Below, in pieces: positions 1 to 11,148 of a stretch of 64,000 bases of DNA. Made by a program: the position numbers and the translations under genes. Source of the DNA: Cryptococcus deneoformans JEC21. Taxonomy: Eukaryota > Basidiomycota > Tremellomycetes > Tremellales > Cryptococcaceae. Below the pieces are notes generated by a model. The model worked only from the letters and a program-made list of their open reading frames with translations. It did no database searches and was not told the origin of the DNA. Within the stretch, counting starts at the first letter, position 1. Every line of letters begins with the position of its first letter. Where the stretch lies: assembly GCF_000091045.1 (NCBI RefSeq), contig NC_006681.1:90001-154000 (forward strand), in the 5' to 3' direction.

Positions 1-1161
1 TTCTTGCTGCGGATTACATCCAACTTGCCTCGTTCAGGATATGCTCCATTGCTCTCTCCCGACCCATTGCCGACTTGGCCTGTGCTCTTATGCAAAACTC
101 TTGTTCCCTGTACATCCGTTAATACAACTTTATTTTCCCTGTCAGAAACGAGATTTACCTAATGTTTGCCAACGTAGGAGGCTGCCACGGTAGCTTGTGC
201 TCGGCATTGACCATGTGCGCGTTGGCAACCATCATTGGAGAACCACCAATGGGCGATGAAGATGATGGCACCTGCGTTTCATCCTCTTTCAAACCGCCAA
301 AAGATAAGCATTAGCAACGGTAACATATTTCCTCAGTGAAAAAAACGTACCGACGCTGATGAGGTGCTTTTGAACTTCACATATAAATTGCCAAGTATCC
401 TCGCATCCATCGGCGTCCTGAAAGGAAAGAGCAATATCAAGTTTCGATTCTGGATCCGTCCAAACTATCAGAGTATCTACCAGATAGATTGTCAGACTCG
501 GAACGCGTACTTGCAGGAAACAAACCTTGTTGTTTGCCGTAGATATCATCCCTTTCAACATTGGAATTCAACAAGATATCTTTGGTCAAGAATCCTCCAG
601 GCTCATCTTCATTCTCCTGAACTTGAGGTGATTCAGCCTCCACTAAAATGACTGCATGGCCATCCGCATTGATCATCCCACGACAAATGCCTGTCCCTCG
701 GTCGAACCATGACTCGTCACGAAGCTCGTACACCTGAATTGGAACGCCACGAACATCAGTTATTATGCAAGACACAGAATGGCCAGCGTTGTTATACGAG
801 TAAGTAGAGACAGAAGAATACATACCTTAACGCGTTTCCGCTCTCTCTCCGTCCGATACCTCAAGTTCTCGTATTCCATCTCCCCCGTAAGGTCTTCAAC
901 GTCAACCTCTGGCTGTGAATCAAGAATGATTTGGTCTCCCATTCCTTCCGATTCTCCTTCTGGAACCTCTTCTACCAATTCAGGTGCTTCTGCTTGCATG
1001 TCCCCTGCTGATGCGCCGGGTAGGGGAGCGTGAGAGGTACTAGGGGATGGGGAAGCGGATGGGTCGGGCAGGAGGGTGGATCCGGAGTGCGTATAGCTGT
1101 GTGGGGAGTCGAGGTGTATATCTGAAGATGAAACTGTGGGATGTAGGGCTGTCATAGCCAT
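1..1161 (-). CDS. PSY2: Protein phosphatase 4 regulatory subunit 3 (SMEK/Psy2), N-terminal part, runs off left edge
   Basis: This is the regulatory subunit that directs protein phosphatase 4 to substrates in the DNA-damage response and in metabolism. Visible: an acidic, Ser/Pro-rich leader of about 110 residues. Then comes the PH-like domain typical of SMEK/PP4R3, with RVK-VYELRDESWFDRGTG at its start and the family hallmark KQQDTLIVW followed by LDIALSFQDADGCEDTW. The ATG at 1159-1161 opens a long exon ending near 837. Introns lie at about 737-836, 494-543 and 293-350. The last exons (about 1-292) enter the Smk-1 helical repeat region, with PWQPPTLANI and RAMEHILNE. The C-terminal two thirds lie outside the window. 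The gene shares a 197 bp divergent promoter with ULP1. The leader before the PH-like domain is longer than in animal SMEK proteins, which start almost directly with it. Assignment is firm from the PH-like domain. Confidence 0.9.
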
Positions 1162-1358
1162 ACTACGATCCCTGGGTATATAGAGTCGAGTCGCAGTGGA
1201 AGAGAACGGGTTATGCAGTTGCCGCTGGTTATGTTATTTGTTGTTGTGGGTGGAGTGTGTTACGTAATTCCCCTCAACTCTTGACTTTGAATTTGTATTG
1301 AGGAGTCTAGTTATTACGGAGTGTGCATCTCTCTCGTTTGCTCTAATCGCTGCTTCCG
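1162..1358. promoter_or_regulatory. Divergent promoter between PSY2 and ULP1
   Basis: This 197 bp gap separates two divergent ATGs and must hold both promoters and 5' leaders. I see no clear TATA box. Confidence 0.4.
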
Positions 1359-3112
1359 ATGTCCTCACAACCACCAAAGCGACCACGCTCCTCAGACGTA
1401 CAGCTCCCAAGCCCAAAAAGATCACGCATAGTACCATATACACGTCCAAAGCAGTCCACAAATCAAGGCTTCCTCAGCAGGACTTTCGGGGTCATGTCAA
1501 ACTTGTTGGGTTGGGGAACACGTAAGTATTCACCCACTAAGCATGCAGCTCGACCTGACAATCACAGCACGAGAACAAGAATCAAATTCCAGCGATGACG
1601 GACAATCCTCTTCTCATTCACGCGCCTCTTCTCCAGACCCGTTAGATTCAATACCAAGAGGTTCCTCCCACGATCCACCATCACCACCTCCTCCAGCGGA
1701 AACCCGCCGTCCCCCTATACGGCCTAACCGGGATGCTTATTCTTCCCAAGCATCGCCATTTACTTGGTCGGCAACGATAGATGGTCAGAGACGGCCTTTA
1801 TGGGTGGATAGGGATACGGACACGGAAGACAGAGCGAGTCAGAGAGTGATTTCCATGTTCTCAGGGAACGTAGGTGCTTTAAATCGGAGGAGAACGCTTA
1901 GAAAAGGTGGGTATGAAAGGATTCGTTGGTGGATAAAGGTACTGACAATGGATGGAAAGTCGATGATAGGCTAGCGGGTATACGGACGGTTCTGCGCAAC
2001 GATCAAGCCACCAAGTCATTTGACGAAGTTGTACAATCAAAACCGCAGCAAGAGGTTTACAAACCTAAACAAAAACGGGAAATAGGCGTCAAAGCCCAAG
2101 AGCAAGCCTCCAAGTCGTGCGTCCAAACCCGCCACCTCCCCGCAAAGCTAATAACCTACCGTATAGATCCAGTTTTGAATTCGTCTCCATTCTCAAGAAC
2201 CTCAAAGCACTGCAGCTCGCCAAAGAAAAGGCCCTCAAACCTTCCGTGCCATCCAAACTGTCTCCTCAACAAGAATCCAAAGTTGACGCACACCTTCGAA
2301 ATCCCAAATTCAAAGTCACTCTCAACGTCTCTGAAGTGGAAGCTGGAAGTCTCAGGAGGCTCAAGCCTAGTACGTGGTTGGATGATGAGGTGATGAACGC
2401 GTACTGCGATTTGATGTGTAGTCGGTTCAAGGATGGGAAGGCGGGGAGAAAAGTTCATTCTTTGAATTCCTTTTTCTATGGCAAGCTTGTGGATCAGGGG
2501 TACGCCGCTGGACGGTTGAAGCGATGGACTAAAAAAGTGAGCTTGTGCCCTATGCTCGTCCTGTCCATCCCGCTAATCCTGGCACGCTATTTCAAGATCG
2601 ATATCTTCTCGCTCGATGTTCTCATCTTCCCTATCAACCAAGGTAACATGCACTGGACCGCATGTGCCATTAATTTTGCCAAGAAACGGATAGAGTACTA
2701 CGACTCGATGGGAGATTATGGGAATGCGAGGAAACAAGTGTTTAGAAAAGTGAGAGGATATGTGGAGGCTGAACACAAGGAAAAGAAAGGAAGGGCAATG
2801 GATTGGGAAGGATGGCATGATTACTTCAACAAGGTGTGTATCGCCAAATCTTACCAATCTCATGCGCCATCAGACTCATGTTTTTTTCTTTTCTTTCTTT
2901 CTTTCTTTTAGAACACACCACAACAGAATAACGGTTCAGACTGTGGCGTCTTTTCATGCCAAACATTAGAGATGATCACTCGCGGTCGGGATATTGTCAC
3001 CCAGGGTTTCGAGTTTACTGCGAAGGACATGCCGTTCATGAGGAGAATGATGATTTATGAGATTGGGGAAGGCAAATTAGAGAAGAGGACCTGGGGTTCG
3101 CCTGCGTTATAG
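1359..3112 (+). CDS. ULP1: Ulp1/SENP-family SUMO protease
   Basis: A C48-family cysteine protease expected to process SUMO and remove it from proteins. Six exons can be joined in frame: 1359-1521, 1568-1906, 1960-2116, 2167-2536, 2597-2833 and 2912-3112, giving 488 aa. The N-terminal half is basic and Ser/Pro-rich (KRPRSSD, SPKRSR) and probably disordered. The catalytic domain fills the C-terminal 250 residues. It has RRLKPSTWLDDEVMNAY (Ulp1 entry motif), the catalytic His in NQGNMHWTA, the Asp in YYDSMGDYG, and the Gln/Cys pair in QQNNGSDCGVF at the start of the last exon. Intron 3 ends with a canonical CTAATAAC branch site before TATAG. The domain order (catalytic domain at the extreme C-terminus) matches Ulp1 rather than Ulp2, so the symbol is likely but not certain. 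Confidence 0.9.
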
Positions 3113-5248
3113 GTTGAAGACCGTGGTGTTCAAAGGGTGTCAGTTTCACAATTAGGTGTCTGGAAAATGTGTATTATCCCTAGGGACCTGTATTTGTATG
3201 ACTTATTATGGACTTCTTTAATCGCACGACAGTCCAACTGTGTTGATTGTAAAGCTCCATTTTTTTGCTCTTCAAAAGGTCACCTTTAGCCAGACACTCA
3301 AGAGGAGACTTACGTGCGACTGATGTATGCTCTGCTAAGCCCTTCACTTGTGCATGGACTCCATGTCCCATTCGCCCCATCTAGTATGGGATAGTAGGGC
3401 ATATCGCGTCAGTCATCAGACACGATCTTCTTACACTACCTTCTTACTCTTTCCTACACAGTCTCAAGATCCATCAGCTGCTCATAACAAAATCAATTAG
3501 CATGTCCCAGGAAAGCCAGAACTTTGACCATTGCTCTGTAATAACACAGTCTCACCATCAGCTTCATGAACACCTAGACGAGAAAAAAAAACACCGGCAT
3601 CGAAAGTTTTTGGTCTAGACAGAATCTTACTCTGGGCTGGGTGTTAATCCACTATTACGTTAGGACGAAGGATGATCCAAGGTGAAAATGGCGCTCTACA
3701 GCTTGGCCACCTCAAGTTGCTGAAGCACTGATCATCGTCATCCGCTCACCATAAACCTTGCTTATCATTGCTGCCTCTTAATCCGGGGCCCTGAACAACA
3801 CATGGACATTCCATTCGTAAGTTTCTCACTATACGCGAGTGTAAGCGGGTGTGGAGGCTTATTGGTAGAGGCGTTAGGAGAGCAGAAGTCTTCGTTCAAG
3901 AAGATTGAGAGTTTAGAGAGAAATAGATGGCATGTTGGTCATCAAGTCTAACTACTCGGTCTTATGTACCTTTTTTCCTTCCCCGTCCGTCCAGCGGACT
4001 CGTACTACGGACAAGACTAATCTACATACATGTGTACGTACGACGGACTCAGTCCGCCATCCTGGTCTCCTGCCTCCTCATCCTTCTTCATCCGTCCATC
4101 CCATATCCTTACAGCGAGGTCAGTCGCGAAAAGTAAACTCTTGTTAGGAGCAACAACACCTTTGATATCAGTAATAGGAAGGGTTACCAGCTGGCGGAGG
4201 TCTGCTAAAGATGGTCAGGAGGTAGGTGCGGAGGCTATAGGTACGCGGCGGTCATACGAGAATTCATCTTCTCGCAATCCAGTATGCATCATTTGATATG
4301 ATAACAAAGCCTCGTCTCATCTTCTCACTCACCGCAAGTTGACTCAACCTTTAAGCGTAACAGACGCCTTGACCTCATGTTCCGCGAAGCATCGCCGAGA
4401 TCTCATCTCCCGTCGCAGATCCCCGAATGGCGGATCTGTGAGGACTGTGACACTCACCGGTCACATCCTAGCCTGTCACTTGTAACAACTATCCGCTATA
4501 TTATTATACATGCTTACCTTACGGCCGAACACAGACCGTCTGTCGTTTGCTTTTCCCGTTACTTTCGGCGACACGGCGATCAGGAATCAGCAAGAAGGTA
4601 AAGACGTCATAAGATGATGATGGTAACCTGCAGCGCGCTGATAGTATTAATTATGATGAGATAAGATTCAGTGTTGCCCACCGCTTTCCCTGTTCAACAA
4701 TTATTATTGTTCTTTTTTATCGTCATTAGCTTCGGCCATTGCGTCGACATGTATTGACCGAGGTACCAAATTCGTTATCAAAGAAGACGAGGTGGTCCAT
4801 AATAAGGGACAAAAAGAAGACGGAAGCCCGCGGAGGCCCAGTTGGGCCCCAGACCTGAGTAGTCGCCGACCATATTGGCGCTTCTTGGCATTCTGTCTTC
4901 GGCGCACTCGGCAACCGTTCATTGTTGGCGAACTAGAGGCTGTTCCTGCGATCATGTCTGTGCGCTATGATGCTAATGTGGGGTGCGCCCTTTGGCCATT
5001 ACGCAATCAGCAGCATCCCCGGCAGAAGCGCTGAGGGCGAGGAACGGCGAAGCGGCGAAGGATGCCAAGAATAAAGTTCAGGGCTGATGCCTTTATTTCC
5101 CAAACGGACGCTGCGGATATGTCCGATTGCAGATGTTGTTGTGGTTTGTGGGAGATGGTTATAAAAAGGCGCCAAAGCAGCCAGATCTCCGTCTCCGATC
5201 TCCATCTCTGTTGCCACTTTGCTACTTAACATCGCCGCTCGAACACCA
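3113..5248. other. Intergenic region, no gene recognised
   Basis: About 2.1 kb between ULP1 and the slipin gene. All open frames here are under 125 codons, lack recognisable domains and contradict one another on both strands. It must hold the ULP1 3' UTR and the slipin promoter. A non-coding transcript cannot be excluded from sequence alone. Confidence 0.5.
5160..5168 (+). promoter_or_regulatory. Possible TATA box for the slipin gene
   Basis: The sequence TATAAAAAG lies about 80 bp upstream of the ATG at 5249, in a sensible position for a TATA element given a short 5' leader. No transcript start data support it. Confidence 0.35.
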
Positions 5249-6944
5249 ATGTCTGCCCCAGCCCCCGACCACAACAAGCCATCCATGGACGGCACAACGA
5301 TCAACTTCAACAACAGCGCCAAGGGCCACAACGAACCGCTTCCCGTGGCCGAGGAGAACAACGAGCTCGACCGCTATGTCACAGACGACTTGCCCAGGCA
5401 GCCGAGGATGGCTGCCAAGCCCCAAATTCCAGACGCTATCATGGTAAATTTAGCTTGCTCTGCTGGCACTCCACGGGAGATGCTAATCACAGCCGATCTA
5501 ATGTAGGCCGTTCAGCCCTTGAGGAAGAACGAGATGCAACCCTCTTATGCTCAAGACCTTGGTACCGGCACTATTGATGTAAGCTTCTCACATCTCGCGC
5601 GTTCTACGCCATACTCACCACGCTCACAGCACGGATGCTATGGCTCCATGATGAACGTGCTTGGTGAATGCATCGGTGCTTTGGGTATGATCCCTTGCTG
5701 CCCTTGCCCCAACCCGTTCAACAACATCTCTCAGGGTGCCGTCGGTTTGGTCTCCCGGTTTGGTCAGTTCTACAAGGTGAGTTACGTCCCATTGTAACCA
5801 GTCCAATGCTTATTTCGGCTGCAGTCTGTCGATCCAGGTTTGGTCAAGGTCAATGTCTGCACTGAGGATGTCAGAGTTGTTGGTGAGTAAACCAGTTTAG
5901 GGCTAGTTTGAGGCAGAAGTGATGGCAAGCTGACAACTCTTTCAGATGTTAAGATCCAACTCACTTCCGTTCCCCGTCAGACCGTCCAAACTAAAGACAA
6001 TGTTTCTGTTGAAGTTGACAGCGTAATCTGCTGGCACGGTAAGTTGGGTCTCGATCGCCCAATATCATCGCTGCTTGACGTGTAAACTGACCTGGTTGCT
6101 GTAGTCATCTCCCCTTACCGAGCCGCATTTGGAATCAACGACGTGAGGTCTGCTTTGGTGGAGCGTGCCCGTAAGTGAAATGCGAGGAAATTGAATTGTA
6201 TCTGACTTTCTCATGCAGAAACTACCCTTCGTCAGGTAGTCGGTGGAAGAGTATGTTTTTATATATTCTGTTATTTTATTTGCCAGTCAATCGGCGCTGA
6301 CGTCCTGTTTTAGGTCCTTCAAAGTGTAATCTCCGACCGGGAGGGTCTTGCTCATGAAGTTGCCGAGATCGTAGGTATTCTCCTCCCGTAACCTCGTTCA
6401 GATGCTCATTTCTTATTCAGATCGAAGCTACCGCCGAGAAGTGGGGTGTCGCCATCGAATCTATCCTTCTCAAGGACATCAATTTCTCCGTCGAATTGCA
6501 GCAATCTCTTTCTAGTGCTGCCACTCAGAAGAGGATTGGTGAATCCAAGGTTATCGCTGCCAGAGCCGAGGTTGATGCCGCCAAGTTGATGAGGCAAGCT
6601 GCCGACGTGAGTACCCGAAGCTGTGGTAAACATCGCTGACTTGTGATTCAATAGATTCTTGCATCGCCAGCTGCTATGCAGATCCGTCAACTCGAAGCTC
6701 TCCAGAACATGGCTCGATCATCTGGCAGCAAGGTTGTCTTTGGTATGTTATTCTGATCTCGTCTCATGATATTTGCAATTGCTGATGTCTTTCGATAGTC
6801 CCTATGAACCTCGGAACAATGGGTGCAGCCGGTATGAACGACGTTGCACACCAAATCGCCGCCTCTGGTCACGACGAGCATGCAGATCATGGGCCAAGTA
6901 CTGCAACCAACGCTGGTATTATCAGCTCTATGGCCAACGTCTAA
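5249..6944 (+). CDS. Stomatin/slipin-like SPFH-domain membrane protein
   Basis: SPFH (band 7) proteins form oligomeric scaffolds on membranes and organise lipid microdomains. Eleven or so short exons join into one protein of roughly 380 aa. After a polar N-terminal region of about 90 residues comes the Cys-rich stretch GMIPCCPCPNPF, a likely membrane-attachment or palmitoylation site. The SPFH domain follows, with GLVSRFGQFYK, SVDPGLVKVNVCTEDVR, QTVQTKDNVSVEVDSV and the coiled-coil stalk IGESKVIAARAEVDAAKLM. The C-terminus has VVFVPMNLG and ends STATNAGIISSMANV. Start chosen at the first ATG in frame (5249), since an upstream in-frame start at 5219 would need TTG. It is clearly a stomatin-type protein, but which fungal slipin subgroup it belongs to cannot be told here. 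Confidence 0.88.
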
Positions 6945-7209
6945 CCCATGGGAAGAAGAGAATCTGACTAATATCATCTAATGGGATCAACTGTGGATAT
7001 AATTCGAGCTTTGCCGTTTTGTCAAGCTCAAAAGTGTATTATATAGGCACGTAAGAGTAAAATAGTGACATGAATGTATTTAATGCAGAATCTGCGACTA
7101 TTCTGCTCTGCTCTTGGCAATGATTAGAAGACAAACGTTTAAACGTGAATAGAGTACGTAGCAGAAGGCAGATGAGAGAAGGAATGCGGAAATCATGGTT
7201 TACGTAAAT

Positions 7210-7297
7210 GGCGGCATAGCTCAGTTGGGAGAGCGCACGACTGAAGTTCATCGAGAATCAAATCGTGCGGTCCCTGGTTCGATCCCGGGTGGCGCCA
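7210..7297 (+). tRNA. tRNA-Phe (GAA) with a 15-nt intron
   Basis: The cloverleaf is visible: D stem GCTC/GAGC around AGTTGGGA, anticodon stem CACGA/TCGTG, loop CTGAAG-A with anticodon GAA, and T arm CCTGG-TTCGATC-CCGGG. A 15-nt intron (7247-7261) lies after the purine 3' of the anticodon, the standard eukaryotic site between positions 37 and 38. The spliced length is 73 nt before CCA. Box A (TAGCTCAGTTGGG) and box B (GGTTCGATCC) serve as the internal pol III promoter. The acceptor stem GGCGGCA/TGGCGCC has one G-G mismatch at pair 5:68. Confidence 0.9.
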
Positions 7298-7623
7298 ACA
7301 TTTTTGTCTTTTTCGACTTCCTTTCAAATTCTGAGAAGACAAACCATCACAAACGAAAAGGGGTGTAAGGCTGCATGCCGTATAATCTTGAGGAAAGAAG
7401 GACTATACACACTGCCTTGGCCCTTGAATTTATGTTTAGCCGCTTTCATGGATTGAAAGCAGATTTTGTCCGATTGCTCCACAAATGAGCTGGCATCCCG
7501 TAAAGCTAGAAACCGATTTTCATTTTTCTTGAACAGTGGCCACAGGTATAAAAGAAACATGTCAGGTACAGATGTAGTATGCGGATACATGGCCCAAAAA
7601 TGCTAATAAAGATGTCGTACAAT
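7298..7623. other. Gap between tRNA and LCP5 gene
   Basis: 326 bp holding the pol III termination region (a TTTTT run follows shortly after the tRNA) and the 3' UTR of the minus-strand gene. No coding signal seen. Confidence 0.4.
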
Positions 7624-8894
7624 TTACTTGCGCTTCCTGGCAAGCTCCTTCTCAAACCTAGCCTTTTTGGCCTTGCCGCTCGTAGAGCCAGTGCCGCTGA
7701 CCCTCTTCTTCCCTCGCTCCAAAGCATCTCCCCTCTGGCCAAACTTGCCCGAAACACCATCCCAGACTCCCTTGTCTCCTCTGTCTCCGAGCACCCCTTC
7801 CAATTCTGCCTCCAAACCATTTCTTCCTCTTCTACCTCTGCTTGGCCCAACACCGAAGCCCATTGCCAAAGCAGCCTCATCATCTCTTCTTCTCTTGGCT
7901 TCCCTCTTGCTGGTTACCAATCGAGTCATGTTCTCTTCTTCGAATTCGTCGATCCTCTTCAACTCTGCAGCACGCTTAGCGCTGACAGAGTTGGAATACT
8001 TGGCAGCAGCAGACGTGACCGGACGAACGGAGAGACCAGAGGTAGATTCAAGTAAGGGCGCAGAGTCCATGGTGGCGGCGAACTCGGACAGGAGTGCGGG
8101 AGCACGGCGTTCTCTTTCGCGGCCCTGGGGAGCAGCTTCGGAATAGGGGACAGCAGCGACACGCGGGGGACGGTAGACTCCGGATTTCTCGTCGTCTGAA
8201 CCAGTAGGGGATCCGCCGCGGGCGGCCTTGGGAGATGTCCGGGAGGTAATAGCAGATGGATTGGGTCGGAATGATAATGGATCTGTAGATGGGCAAGTTA
8301 ATTTTTTTTAATTTTTTTGCTCTTGCACAGACAATTAGACAAACTCACCTTCTTCAACGTCTTCGACAACATCCTTGCCCCTCTTATCTTCAGCCTCGGC
8401 AAGCCCGATCAACTTCTTAATCTGGTACTCCAACTTGTTCTCCAGCCCTCTCACTTTGTCCATAACTTCTTGGTTCATTACCAACTCTCCCGCGATCTCA
8501 TTCAACACATTATCATCTGTGAGTTCCGGTCGTGAACGGGGGTTCGGAAAAGGGATGGAAAGGGCTGTGGAAGTGGATGGATCGGGAGCAGCCTCTGTTG
8601 AGGATGTCAACCGTAAAGCAAGCAGGATAACGAGTTGGTGAAGGGATGACAAGAGGAGGTGAGGGCGGAGATTGAGAAGGGAAAGACCATTGGCAAAATC
8701 AAGATCCTCCTCTTTGTTTTGGACTCTAAAGAAGCTTATCAGCTGTCTTGCAGCATAGACTTAAAAGCGAGACAAGCTCACTTGTTTAATAATGGAACAG
8801 AAGAAGAAGTAGTTGCATCAACAGCTGTCTGAATAGTCCCAAATAATTTCAGAACCTCATCCGTAGAAAGAATAACCTCGGCGTCACTGTCCAT
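7624..8894 (-). CDS. LCP5: Sas10/Utp3/Lcp5 family protein (neuroguidin, U3 snoRNP-associated)
   Basis: Lcp5/neuroguidin acts in the nucleolus with the U3 small-subunit processome in 18S rRNA maturation. Three exons join in frame: about 8894-8783 (MDSDAEVILSTDEVLKLF), about 8722-8349 and about 8283-7624. The Sas10/Utp3 domain shows VMDKVRGLENKLEYQIKKL, the family signature. The middle has VYRPPRVAAVPY, matching the neuroguidin YxPPRxxPVxY motif. A basic region follows with NMTRLVTSKREAKRRR, and the protein ends KARFEKELARKRK, a likely nucleolar targeting tail. Length is about 380 aa, normal for the family. It is divergent from the carrier-like gene across a 474 bp promoter. Confidence 0.88.
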
Positions 8895-9368
8895 CGTGCT
8901 ATATATTTTCCGTGACGACCTATTGACAGCATGTCAGCGTTTGTCCCAAGTTGATCACTGTGATAAAGTGGATGGCAATGGAGAATCCTCAGTCGCGAGT
9001 TTTCTAGGCTCGCTCCACCCTCCTAAGGTGGAATAGGCGTGTAATCTGTACACCTCTCTTTTGGAGGTGCTCAGTGCCCAGTGCGGTAGCATCATCGGAT
9101 CCTCCATATGCTTGTACAGGCGAAAGAAAGACTTACGTGGCTGATGTGGTTTTCACGGTTTGTGGATGTGAAGAAGAGAAAAAAGACGAAAGAAAAAGGA
9201 AATGGCTGAAAAATTGTTGCAGGGAATTTGATGTGAAAAAGTGGTGACATCAACGTATGTTCTGCCGGCTGCCGAAGAGCCGCGCATAGCAGCGAGGACA
9301 TTCAACTTATTCGTACATTTCCATTTAGCATCTACACATCTACCTCTTCAAGCGAATATGTCGCCATA
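8895..9368. promoter_or_regulatory. Divergent promoter region
   Basis: 474 bp between two divergent start codons. It must contain both promoters. A short imperfect hairpin (CCACC...AAGGTGG near 9016-9031) is visible. Nothing coding is seen. Confidence 0.35.
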
Positions 9369-11046
9369 ATGTCTGTCGCGCATATAGCAGACAGCAAAGG
9401 CGTCCAGGGACCCGCAAAATGGTCGGCTGTCAAGAACGCAGTGCAGTTCTCTGCTGCTGCCAAGGATAAGAACAGAAGAAACCAAACAGACACCTTGCCA
9501 GTGTCGACCACGTCTACCTCGGTTTCTGCGGCCTTTGCTAGATCTTTGGTGCTTTTTACCGGTAAGTTAATAGATGAGGTATGCTGAAAGTGTCCTGATC
9601 CGGATATATAGGCTTTCTATTTAAACGGCCGTCAAAACTGTTCAGACCAAACAGAGGTACTGCCGTTGCACTGACGTACTAATTGGCTTTGCTGACTCAA
9701 GGAATTATAGTGGATACCTGGTTGGGTCTAAGGCAATTAGCTCTGTCAACTGAACAAACTATATCCCCAGCTTTCATCAGATCCCTTCTTAGACAAAAAG
9801 CTGGTATAATTGCGGTGACCCTGACGATCCTTCCTCCAATGCTGGTTAACGCAACGCTAGGCTTCCTGCTATTCACGTCCCATTCCCTCTTCACTCTGGG
9901 GCTCTCTCGGTTATCATTCTTCCAGAGAAAGATCGAAATGGAAGATGGGACGGAAGTCGACGAGGAAGAAGATATCAATCTGGAAACATTGATCAGGGGT
10001 CCTTCAATCATTCCAAATCATCCGACGATTTTGTCTGCGATTGCTGGGGCGGGCGCAGGACTCGTGCAGGGTGCTGCCTTTACGCCAGTAGAGAATGTTG
10101 TACGGTAAGCAAACCATGATCGTTCCATGTCTGCCATGCTCATTCATTGCAGTTTCCTTCACCAATCTGCCACATCTTGGGCTACACTTCTCGCCCGTCT
10201 TGTCCATTTGCCCGTACCCGAAGTACCCAATGCATTCGAAGGGAAACAACCGGCAACGCCTATGCAAGCCATCAAAAACTTGTTTGCAAGTGAAACTTGG
10301 AGGAAGAATAGGAATTGGTGGACTGGATGGCGATGGGTGGTGGCTCGTGACGCGTGAGAGGGCCTTTCAACTCATTTGTAAACGAAGCTGATAGTTTCGT
10401 GGGTAGACTGAGCTATAGCTGTTTCTTTGCCGCCTTTGATGTTACGCGCCGCGTGGCTCTACGAGTAAAAGCCCTGTTTGGGGGTAATATTGAGCATGGT
10501 TGGGAAAACATATTTATTATCGAATTCCCAGACGATCATCCGCAAAGTGCATCCCCATCAATCTCCAACTCTCCTGCCAAATACCGCCCGGATTCCGATC
10601 AGCCCCAAGCGCCCACTATTGCCCGTGTCGCGCAAGCAACAACCATCGTCACTGGGGGCATTATTGCGAGCTATCTCGCACAGATGGCTGGGAGGCCGCT
10701 TAGGACTTGTCAAAGGATCATGATGCTTGACGAAAGGGAGAGGATGCGTGCCGAAAAAGCACAAGGACGAGCTCAAGCTGGCGGAGCAGGAAGCGTTTCG
10801 AGCTCAAATAGCAGCAATACTTTGAGACGGGGCAAACCTCATCCAATACTTGAAGTTCTCCGAACTAAGGGTATCCGCCCCTTCATTCATTCAGAAGGAC
10901 TGTTGCAGTCAGCACCGATGAAAGAGGCTTTTCAGCAAGAGGGCAGGCTGGTGAGGACGATGAAAAGTGTCGGATGGAAGATGGCCGCCATGGGTCCGTG
11001 GGGTTTTGGATTCCTAGTGTGGGCTTGGGTTGGTGGAGAAGTATGA
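9369..11046 (+). CDS. Mitochondrial carrier-like membrane protein, fungal, function unknown
   Basis: Five exons (about 9369-9560, 9612-9655, 9702-10104, 10152-10350, 10406-11046) join to about 490 aa. Hydrophobic segments lie around AGIIAVTLTILPPMLVNATLG, SAIAGAGAGLVQGAAF and ATTIVTGGIIASYLAQMAG, with another near the C-terminus (GPWGFGFLVWAWVGG). The pattern AGAGAGLVQGAAFTPVENVVR resembles the mitochondrial carrier signature, in which Gly-rich helices precede PxDxxxxR, here degraded to TPVENVVR. An acidic insert (DEEEDINLE) and a long polar loop rich in Ser/Asn separate the halves. I infer an inner or outer mitochondrial membrane protein derived from the carrier family. A transported substrate cannot be named. 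Alternatively it is a peroxisomal or other multi-span protein. Confidence 0.65.
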
Positions 11047-11148
11047 GATCATCAATTGCTACAAATCAACATTGCAAAACGATACCCTGCAGAATTATAC
11101 CATGCACTGAATGCTCGCATTTACGATTCTACTACTTACTTATTTCTA

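Noticed and set aside
3927..5506. Several 60-120 codon frames between ULP1 and the slipin gene
   Set aside because: Mutually overlapping on both strands, without homology or splice-joined continuity. The frame beginning at 5219 is just the slipin exon with a non-ATG extension.
7579..8146. Plus-strand frames of 158 and 172 codons
   Set aside because: They are antisense to LCP5, whose spliced protein has clear family motifs.
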